Shown piece after piece: positions 56,646 through 64,000 of a DNA stretch of 64,000 bases. Made by a program: the position numbers and the translations under genes. Below the pieces are notes generated by a model that was given only the letters and a program-made list of their open reading frames with translations, was not told the origin of the DNA and made no database searches. Source of the stretch: Sphingobacterium daejeonense (GTDB lineage Bacteria; Bacteroidota; Bacteroidia; Sphingobacteriales; Sphingobacteriaceae); contig NZ_LR590470.1 of assembly GCF_901472535.1 (NCBI RefSeq), forward strand, positions 1,860,001-1,924,000, given 5' to 3'. Positions within the stretch are counted from its first letter, which is position 1; each line of letters opens with the position of its first letter.

Positions 56646-56668
56646 GGTTCGAATCCTGCCAATCTCTC
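56646..56668 (+). other. tRNA 3'-end fragment, possible attachment-site relic
   Basis: GGTTCGAATCCTGCC followed by AATCTCTCA looks like the T-loop and 3' strand of a tRNA, but the preceding bases (AAAGTTCAAA) do not supply the matching T-stem, D or anticodon arms. Such isolated tRNA 3' ends are typical of attachment-site copies left by integrative elements. Support is limited to this short match. Confidence 0.35.
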
Positions 56669-56777
56669 AATTACTTATGACGTATTTTGAAATTTTCAAC
56701 TTATTCCATATGTAGATGTGGATTTGCGAAATAGTTTGTACATTGGTTTCGCAAATACGATTGTTAGCGGAAATTTT

Positions 56778-57545
56778 ATGACCGATAGTAACCAAAAAAA
56801 TAAGTTTAAAGAAATTTTGAATCCATTAAAGAATGGAAGTAAATTGCTTTGGATTGGTATTCCAATAGTTTTGATTGCTCCAATTCTTTTTACAAGAGAT
56901 TTTTCAATTATTAGACTTTACCCAAACAGGTAATATTGGTGATACTATTGGTGGAATTACTGCACCGATTATTGGTTTGATCGGTGCTATTCTTGTTTTT
57001 TTAGCACTTAAGGCACAAACTCAAGCTAATATTCTTGTTCAACAACAAATCGAAAATCAAGCAACAGAAAAAAGAATAGAGAATGAAAGCCTACAACTTA
57101 ACAAACTTTATGAAAATTTAAAAAGTAGTATAGATAATTTCAGTTTTACAACTTTAGATACTTGGGAATTTGCTAATGCAGATAATATGAGTTAAGAGGT
57201 TCCGAAGCATTTTATAAATTATTCCAAGACTTTTATTGTGATTCGCATTTGGATGAAGAAGATTTGAAAACTAATCCTAAAATCACCGAGGTAATGAGTA
57301 TCTTACAAATTTGTGATACCTTACTGGATAAAATATTAGAATCTAAAGTTTATGATAGAGAAACTTTATACTTATTGACAATGCATCAATTTTTATATAG
57401 AGTTTTCCCTCGAATTATCTCTGAGTATCCTAATAATATTGAAATTTATTATTGTGATAGTTGTGTGAAGAATCACGGTTTCCCTTCAAAAATTTCAACA
57501 TTGTTTAAAAGTATAATGGCAAAATGCGATAGTAAAGTTTGTTAA
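56778..57545 (+). pseudogene. Putative phage abortive-infection protein, two frameshifts
   Basis: Repaired product of about 255 residues from the ATG at 56778. Two N-terminal membrane helices (KLLWIGIPIVLIAPILF; IGDTIGGITAPIIGLIGAILVFLALKAQ) are followed by a long amphipathic helix (TQANILVQQQIENQATEKRIENESLQLNKLYENLKSS) and a soluble C domain (EAFYKLFQDFYCDSH ... YYCDSCVKNHGFPSKISTLFKSI). The TM-GDTIGG-TAPI-IG-ILVFLAxKAQ pattern is that of proteins annotated as putative phage abortive infection proteins. Breaks: extra A near 56922 and a missing base near 57192. Neighbouring restriction and RT genes support a defence role. Confidence 0.72.
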
Positions 57546-58356
57546 AAAAGCTTCTGCTAACATGGGTAGCTGTTGCACAACCTCCAATTTTATGAAAATG
57601 TTAAAGATTTTTGACCAGCTTTAAACCTTTTAAGCGAGGTTCTTTTTTCGCAAATGCTCTTCTTATTTAGAATTTGGGATAGATTAGAACGGCTCTCTTT
57701 AACGCTATAATGGTCATCAAAATCGACAAAGGAATTTACTTCTTCAAGGTTATACTTTGGGCTTTGACATTTGGATTTTTGCGGTTGAATTTCAGTAGTT
57801 TTTTTAGATTATAGCAGATTGCAGCCGTCAAAAAATGTTTATTCGCGCGTGCCATTCCTCGACTATTAACCCGTCGCATATTGTGATACACACCAAAAGA
57901 ACGCACATTTTCAACGTTCTGATCAACAGCAACAACATGCATTCGGGAACCAATATCAATCCCTGCGAATGTGGATTGACAATCTGTAGTGAAACACTGT
58001 TTTTTTCCATGATAAGTCTGATTAAGAAACTTCCTGGATACATGTTCCAAATCAAAATTTTTCTGTACGGGATTCCTTTTGGATCACCAAGTAATTCGTC
58101 AAATGTCTATCTCAAATAATAGACCTATGTATCCGAACCAGATTTTAGGAAGGACTCAAAAAATAGTGCCATTAAGTTTTCCGGTTTCTTGAAAAAGTTT
58201 CAATACTAATCTACAAACTAGATTTGACAGTTGTCACAGCTCTTCGATTGCGTAGCGAAATATTGTGATTTTAGGACGAGACATTTATTTCATTTGTTTT
58301 CATTATTGTATAAAGAGCTTAAAATGAAGATATTAATTTTGTTTAGATTTATACTA
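57546..58356. other. Degenerate transposon-derived spacer
   Basis: About 800 bases without an intact gene. It includes GTTGTGCAACAG-like sequence on the minus strand near 57565-57585, reminiscent of an IS end, and the chimeric transposase relic at 57736-58050. A TGTCACAG followed by CGATTGCGTAGCG near 58227-58250 adds nothing I can interpret. The last part before 58357 is AT-rich. Confidence 0.5.
57736..58050 (-). pseudogene. Chimeric transposase relic (IS110-like head, IS1182-like tail)
   Basis: One open frame of 104 residues holds GIDIGSRMHVVAVDQNVENVRSFGVY, which matches the N-terminal catalytic start of IS110 (DEDD) transposases, directly followed by MRRVNSRGMARANKHFLTAAICYNLKKLLKF, the C-terminal end of IS1182/IS5-type DDE transposases. 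The two families are unrelated, so this is a fusion of two element remnants created by deletion or nested insertion. Not functional. Confidence 0.65.
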
Positions 58357-61300
58357 TTAATCTTCATTAATACCCTCAATGATTCTAATTTCCTCTTCCG
58401 TTAATTCGTACAATTGATAAACCAATTGATCGATTTGATCTTGTAAAACTAATATTTGATTATCATTTTCATCTAATTCTAAAATTAAAGATACATAATT
58501 GATGATTTCCTCTTTAACTTCAATTTTGTCAAGTATTATAGGAATTGAATTTAAACTATTAATCGTCACTTGGGGAAACGTAGTTTTAAAATCATGGAAA
58601 ACAATTTTCCAAAAATACTTGATGAATTTTGAATTAATCACTCCTAACAAATATTTTAAGAAACGTAGATCGTCATGTAAAACTGTAAAGATATTACCTG
58701 TTACTGCGTATGGTTGTTGAACTATTGTAGCAGTCGGTTCACTTCCAATTTGTCTTATGCAAATTTTAAAAGGGGCAAGATGCATTTCTCTATCCCAACA
58801 ACCTCCTGCCGATTTAGGTTTTTCAAATAAGACATATTCATTAGGTTCTAAATTTCCATATTTAAGAATGTCACTGCCTGTTAATATCTTGATATATTTT
58901 TCATTTTGTTTAGTTTTTGAGAAAAATGAATCTCTATCACCAGTTATCAAACCGCGATTAATTTTTGAAAATATTACCTAAAATTGGAAGATGTTTTAAT
59001 TTATTGAATATTGAAAAATTGGTTGAATCTATGAGTAAATTCCAATTGATCCCTATTTCACTTTTAAAATCATTTTGTGAGATTACTCTAAAATTACTTT
59101 TCTTTAATATGACATTTTCAAGCTCTGTAGTAAGTTTAATACTTTTAGCAGAATCAGGAAAATGAGATTTTTCAAAATGGAAAATACCAGTATGTACATC
59201 TGCTTCATCAAATATTTTATTATGAGTAACTGCAATTATTCTTATGTTAAAATGTTTATTAATAAAATTTCTCAAGTTAATTGCATAGACATTATTTAGA
59301 ATAGAACTAGGAGTAATAAAACATATATCTCCTCCATTTTTTAATATAAATGTTCCTAATTGATAAAACAAATGAAATAAATCTATTTTAAAGTCTGCTA
59401 TTGGATATGATTTTCTGAAATATTCTAAATCATTAATAGAGGTATTATTTGGTTGAACCATTTTATAAGGTGGATTTCCAATAATAACATCAAAACCTAT
59501 AAATTCACCTTCATCATTGAGTACCTCTGGAAATTCAAAACGCCATTCAAAAGCATTTTCATAGATTTTATTTGCTTTTATCTGTTCAATTTTATCCTTT
59601 AATAGATCAATTTTACTAGATAATTGCTTTTTATCTTTTAGTTGGCTTTTAGTTAATCTTTCCTCAAAGAGATGGGTAGTTTCATATTTGAGATAATAAT
59701 CTCGTTCAAGCTTGATCAAGTCAGTGACCTCCTTACTGTTTTTAGAAATTTCAGTTTTGAAATCTGATTTAATATCAGAAATCAATTTTTCCATCTCTCT
59801 TTTTTGCTCTTTGTTTTCAGCATTTCTATAAGTCGATACAGCTTGTTTATAACTATCTATTGTCCATTTACTTTTTCTCAAAGCCTGTCTAAGATCTGCT
59901 TCTATTGCAAAGCGACTAACTAAAGAATTACCACATTTGATATTAATATCAATATTCGGAAGTGTTTCTAACTCTGTAGAATTCTTGTAATATGCATTTT
60001 TGAGCAACTCAATCCATAAACGCAAACGACATATTTTGACCGAATTGGGATTGATATCTACACCGAAAAGACAGTTTTCAATAATGTTTTCCTTTTCGAG
60101 AAATAGGGTTTCTTGTACACGTTGGCTCTCTTTGACTAGTGGATTATATTTAAACAGTTGTCCGTCCTCATCTGTGATCATCAGCTCATCATTGACAACC
60201 TCTACATGATATTCTTTTAGCCTTTTGCCCTCACGATCCAGAAGTATTTTCAAATCGTTTTTAATAGTAATTATTTCATTAAGTGCAGACACTAGAAAGT
60301 GTCCAGATCCAACTGCAGGATCACATATTTTTATACTATTTACAATTGATTCGCTTCTTTTCTATCTTCTATTTTATCATACAGGTCATAGATAGTCTCA
60401 CAATTCCAATTCTTTACTTCATTAAATTTTTGAATGACAGCTTTACGAATGGTTTCTCTACACATGTACATCGTGATGAAACCAGGTGTAAAGAAAGATC
60501 CGTCTTTGTAACCGTTTATTTTTTCGAAGATCAGACCAAGTACGGAAGCATTGATCAATGATTTATTTTCCTCTTGTATTTCCTCGCTTCCTTCTGCTCC
60601 AAAATCATAAGCATCTAAAAATTGAAATAAATATTGAAGTCCTGAAAGGTTCCCTATGAATTTCCTTCCTTTTTTATCCTTCAATACTGTCTGAGAATAA
60701 ACTGGAATAGTCTTATCATCTTTCAGATTGCTGATAAACAAAGTTTGCTGTTCAATATCAGTAGGCTCGAATAAGGATGAATTAAGATAAGGCACTTTTT
60801 CAAAAGCTTTTTTTACATCTTGATTTCTTTCGTCATGCTTACGTGCTAATACTTGAAAAAACAAACTGTTTAGATCATCATAAGTTTTTATCCTGCTTAA
60901 TTTGAGAAAGGAATACGAATTATCACCTTTGTGATAAGAAATAAGTTGAGCTTCTAATAGTTTTAGAAACAACACCCTATTAATCCATGTAATATTAAGC
61001 TCTAACGCAATATTAAAAAGTCGATCAGGCAATGTGTTGCCAAATTGATTAGGTTTCTCTAATCGGCTAATTTTATCTAAACTGTCTAATTGAATGATAG
61101 TATCCTCTAAAAGCGTCCCTGTAAATCGATTTTCTTCTTTATTACGCTGTATTAGTTTTTTACTTCCTTCCTTAATTTCAGTCAACCCAATGATATGCAA
61201 CAATTCACCATAGAATCTTTTATCTAGACTATTGCTGTCATTGACAAATGACAATTTTAACAAGTGTTCTGGTGATAATAATTTAAATAAAGCAATTAAT

Positions 61301-61965
61301 TTACTATCGTCATCCTTACTTTCATTACGAAGTGGTTTTTCATAATCTTTTAGAGTAAAATATGTAAATTCAATTTCGGTAGCTAACTGAGAAATAAAAG
61401 GTTCCGCAATTAGTTTATAAAAGAAATCAGTTTTTGAATCAGCTAAACGTCCTTCTTCAAAATCTTCAAATTGCTTAACAAAAGTTTTATTTTGTGCAAA
61501 TAATCGATCAAATATGGTCGCATCAAAAATAAACCATTCATAGATATTTGTAATTATCAAATATCTTATCTCAAGATTTTTATGTGTGATGCGTTCTCTT
61601 AGATAATATAATACTAATTCATGAAAAGACTTAACATTAAGCTTTTCTGTTGAGACCATTTCACCTTTATTTGTGGGCTTTTTAGTCTCTATAATAACGC
61701 CTACCGAACTATTGGAGTTTTGACCATTATGAATTACTAAATCGTTTCGTCCTTTGGTATTGATATAATGATTTTTCTTAAAATATGTATCTTTTAAAAA
61801 ATCAGATATTAAATTTTTATGAAATTCTTCACTTTCTACATCATTTGTTCGATCTAATAGGGTTTTTAGATTTGTTTTGAAAATTTCAATATCCGATCTA
61901 TTTGGTTTTACTTTTAAAAAAGCTTTGTTTAAAGCTTTTCTTGGTTTAGTTAATTTCAGAATCAT
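58357..61965 (-). pseudogene. Type IIG restriction-modification enzyme (Eco57I-like), two single-base frameshifts
   Basis: Three consecutive pieces form one 1202-residue enzyme. The first (61965-60340) has a PD-(D/E)xK-like nuclease core (RNDLVIHNG ... SVGVIIETKKP) and helical connector ending LGLIFEKINGYKDGSFFTPGFITMYMCRETI. Next comes methyltransferase motif I, DPAVGSGHFLVSALNE at about 60283-60330, then LFGVDINPNSVKICRLRLWIELL and motif IV NPPY in FDVIIGNPPYKMVQPN. The third piece is a TaqI-like target-recognition domain (INRGLITGDRDSFFS ... YVLFEKPKSAGGCWDREMH). Breaks: one A missing near 60345, one extra A near 58967. The net length is a multiple of three, so the gene is probably intact in the cell. 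Confidence 0.88.
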
Positions 61966-62430
61966 ATAATAAGCTAAATCTTCAAAATTGATTTTATCTC
62001 ACTTAATAAAGATGAAAAATATAAAAATCAATAACAAATAATTGATATAAAACATGACTTTTGCTGATTATAAAACTGACTGCAAAAGGAAAAAAAATTA
62101 ACTTTATTGATTGTCAAAATATTTTATTTTTAGTGAAAATCCTACTTGAATTTGAAAATATATCAAGTACACGGCGTTGAATGTAGTTTCATAAATGAAT
62201 AGCTATAAATATACCATCAATACATGATTTGACAAATATATTATTGTTTTAGCAGTTCTTTCAAAATATTCATTATATAAGAAATATTTTTTTGTATTTT
62301 GCTAATTACAAAAAGTCTCCGTTTAATAATTGTTTAGAATTAATTCTAAACAATTATTAAATTACCTATAATACATGTAGAATTTTGTACAACCAATTAT
62401 GAATATTTCTAATTATTTATTTAATATATT
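61966..62430 (+). other. Non-coding spacer upstream of Drt3a, candidate ncRNA region
   Basis: 465 AT-rich bases separate the restriction enzyme and the RT gene, divergently arranged. No ORF of substance is present. Two features stand out: a locally GC-rich islet, AGTACACGGCGTTGAATGTAG (near 62167-62186, with TACA/TGTA arms and an ACAC core), and the perfect palindrome at 62322-62361. DRT3 systems are reported to need a non-coding RNA, and this spacer is the place within the window where one could lie. Confidence 0.35.
62322..62361. repeat. Perfect 40-bp palindrome upstream of Drt3a
   Basis: TTTAATAATTGTTTAGAATT (62322-62341) is followed immediately by its exact reverse complement (62342-62361). 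It lies 70 bases before the ATG of the RT gene. It can form a 20-bp hairpin (minus the tip) in RNA or be a symmetrical operator. There is no U tract on the plus strand, so it is not a plain terminator. Confidence 0.85.
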
Positions 62431-63885
62431 ATGTTAGATCAATCATTTTCTTTTCAAAATTTCAGAACAATATTTGAAATCGAAAATCGTAAAGGAGGCA
62501 TTGTTGAAGGCTTTTTCTCGGATGAATATTTAACCAAAAGTGAAGAAGTGTCATTTAAAAGATTGGAAATGAGGAGTTTTATTCCAACAGAAGAAGAAGA
62601 TCCCATTTTAGATGAACTCCAACTTGAATTGGAGAATTTGCTAAAACAGAAAGAATCAATTTTGGAAAATGAGCTTTTCACCATTAGTAAAGAAGTAAAT
62701 CAAGCAAATTTTAATTTTTGTCTAAATCATTTCAAAGGCAAAAATGGAAAATTTATATACACCATCCAGAAAAGCAATGCTTCCTATTTTGCTATGAAAC
62801 AATTGCAACATAATATTTATAGGAGTTTTAAGGTTAAACAATCTGATAGATTCCAAATTGTTAAACAAGTAAAGAAACTTCTACAGGATAATTTTGAAAA
62901 ATATATTGTAAGAACAGATATCGAAAGTTTTTACGAAAGCGTACCTCAGGCTTCTTTGATGCAAGTTATAAATGGTAATCAGTTACTCTCACCAAAGTCG
63001 AAAAAATTGATTGCAGGATTACTGCATAATTTCAATGAGATTAGTGGTCAACTTACTATACCTATTTCTGATCGGAAGGGTGTACCACGTGGCGTTGGAA
63101 TAAGTGCATATCTGGCAGAGTTATATATGAGATCAATAGATAATCAAATAAGACAACTTCCGGATTTGACATTTTATGGACGTTATGTAGATGACATAAT
63201 TGCTATTTTTTCTCCTTTAAAGAAAATGAAGCCAAACACTTACCTTGATAAAATTGAATTTATTGTGAATCAAGAAGGACTTAAAGTAAATAAGGTAGGA
63301 ATACCGATTAAAACTTATGAGATTGATGCATTCACTAGTAATAAGGAAAATTCAATTGAATTTTTAGGTTATTGTTTCAAGCTTAACGGAAAAAATTATG
63401 AAGGAATTTATCTTTCATCAAATAAAATAAAAAAATACACTACAAGATTGACGGCAACCTTTGACTCCTTTATTAAAGATAGCACATATAACTATAAGAG
63501 TGCAAAAAAATTACTTATCCATCGTCTAAACTTTCTAACAAAAAACACGCACTTACAACGTCCCAAAAAAGGAATAATAGGAATATATTATTCAAATAGT
63601 TTGCTGGAAAACGACAGCAGCTGTCTAAACTTACTTAATAAAATAATGCATGACCTAATTGACAATAAGTTGCCATTAAGTATCTATGCAAATCTAAACC
63701 CGAAATTGAAACGTTTTTGCTTCAGGAAGGGTTTTGTAGATAAACAATTCTTTCATATTTCATCTAAACGCACAACCGCTAGAGGTACAAGAGGCAAGAA
63801 TATTCCTGATACAAGATCAACAATTATGAGACTTAAGAGACCGACTGTTAATAATTTTGAAAAAATCGTTTTGGCCTGGAAATAA
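62431..63885 (+). CDS. drt3a: Antiphage reverse transcriptase, Drt3a-like
   Basis: 484 residues. RT motifs: conserved Asp of motif A in YIVRTDIESFYESV (D163), GVPRGVGISAYLAELYM (motif B, 217-233), catalytic YVDD in FYGRYVDDIIAIF (252-255) and SIEFLGYCFKL. The N terminus MLDQSFSFQNFRTIFEIENRKG and the extended C terminus with a basic tail (SSKRTTARGTRGKNIPDTRS) resemble Drt3a as I remember it. There is no maturase domain, no template/variable repeat and no retron msr-msd look. Its stop overlaps the ATG of a second RT-like gene (TAATG), as expected for the paired DRT3 system. Confidence 0.82.
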   Translation: MLDQSFSFQNFRTIFEIENRKGGIVEGFFSDEYLTKSEEVSFKRLEMRSFIPTEEEDPILDELQLELENLLKQKESILENELFTISKEVNQANFNFCLNHFKGKNGKFIYTIQKSNASYFAMKQLQHNIYRSFKVKQSDRFQIVKQVKKLLQDNFEKYIVRTDIESFYESVPQASLMQVINGNQLLSPKSKKLIAGLLHNFNEISGQLTIPISDRKGVPRGVGISAYLAELYMRSIDNQIRQLPDLTFYGRYVDDIIAIFSPLKKMKPNTYLDKIEFIVNQEGLKVNKVGIPIKTYEIDAFTSNKENSIEFLGYCFKLNGKNYEGIYLSSNKIKKYTTRLTATFDSFIKDSTYNYKSAKKLLIHRLNFLTKNTHLQRPKKGIIGIYYSNSLLENDSSCLNLLNKIMHDLIDNKLPLSIYANLNPKLKRFCFRKGFVDKQFFHISSKRTTARGTRGKNIPDTRSTIMRLKRPTVNNFEKIVLAWK

Positions 63886-64000
63886 TGAAGAAAAAAAAAT
63901 CTAAGACACATAATTATAGTAGACATAGGTCGATACTGTCCGATACATTAGCCTACGAAACCCCTCTCACTTTTTCTAATCGTTATTTCTACAGATTTTT
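63885..64000 (+). CDS. drt3b: Drt3b-like reverse transcriptase (5' end only)
   Basis: The ATG at 63885 overlaps the drt3a stop by one base. The 38 codons visible start with a Lys-rich stretch (MKKKKSKTHNYSRHRS), then TLAYETPLTFSNRYFYRF, resembling the N terminus of Drt3b proteins from memory (P-x-x-FSN-x-YFY). No RT motif is within the window, so identity rests on position, coupling and this short match. Confidence 0.65.
   Translation, partial: MKKKKSKTHNYSRHRSILSDTLAYETPLTFSNRYFYRF

Noticed and set aside
40660..56700. Functional conjugative transposon
   Set aside because: No relaxase, tra, coupling-protein or intact integrase genes are visible; the only recombinase is truncated.
58226..58252. 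ECF41-type promoter TGTCACA-16-CGTC
   Set aside because: TGTCACA is present but the second box is not at the right distance, and it lies far from the sigma factor genes.
62431..63885. RT as part of a group II intron or diversity-generating retroelement
   Set aside because: No maturase/HNH region, intron domain V/VI hairpin or template/variable repeat pair is seen. The overlapping second gene fits a paired defence RT better.

Overview
The window looks like chromosomal DNA of a member of the Bacteroidota, most likely Sphingobacteriaceae (Sphingobacterium-like). Supporting signs are an AT-rich backbone, almost no Shine-Dalgarno sites, a SusC/SusD pair, a MarR-headed carotenoid operon of the zeaxanthin type, an RteC-type regulator, and a good match to the Bacteroidetes -33/-7 promoter near 8.03 kb. 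No rRNA, complete tRNA or CRISPR array is visible.

Layout. 0-2.3 kb: the end of an MscS channel and a MutS-like ATPase. 2.3-7.8 kb: a sugar or sugar-acid oxidation operon (TIM-barrel isomerase lipoprotein, SMP-30 lactonase, IlvD-family dehydratase, SDR dehydrogenase, Gfo/Idh oxidoreductase). 8-10.9 kb: an unknown protein, a membrane protein and a NarL-type two-component pair. 11.5-13.3 and 22.8-24.5 kb: two copies of one IS1182-like element. 13.3-19.2 kb: nitronate monooxygenase, then the carotenoid operon marR-crtI-crtB-unknown-crtZ-crtYcd. 19.4-30 kb: ClC channel, TPR protein, NIPSNAP protein, thioredoxin-reductase-like flavoprotein, CMD/Crp pair, aldo-keto reductase, DUF2306 protein and a lipoprotein. 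30.2-36.1 kb: SusD, SusC, a possible 25-codon leader ORF and a receiver-AraC regulator. 36-40.5 kb: small metabolic and resistance-like genes. 40.7-53.6 kb: an accessory block, almost all on the minus strand, with rteC, an ECF41-type sigma factor and many small redox enzymes. 53.6-58 kb: a junk zone with a truncated large serine recombinase, a dense palindrome cluster carrying tRNA-3'-end-like motifs, an IS4-family element and a chimeric transposase relic. 56.8-64 kb: a defence island with a putative abortive-infection protein, a type IIG restriction-modification enzyme and a reverse-transcriptase pair matching DRT3 (Drt3a complete, Drt3b cut by the window edge).

Coding quality. About twenty genes are split by frameshifts, mostly plus or minus one base in or next to homopolymers. 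Where I repaired them by hand they returned a full-length family member, which points to sequencing error rather than decay. I report these as pseudogene entries spanning the whole gene and say where the breaks are. True structural losses seem limited to the recombinase N terminus, an internal deletion in the DUF1348 gene and the chimeric transposase relic.

The most notable observations are: both IS1182-like copies sit in the loop of a bidirectional terminator between convergent genes, with identical geometry; a DRT3 locus has a perfect 40-bp palindrome upstream; an ECF41 sigma factor carries its diagnostic motifs beside its usual CMD and oxidoreductase partners; the palindrome cluster at 54.83-55.03 kb can form mutually exclusive structures; and a small conserved-looking ORF precedes susC.
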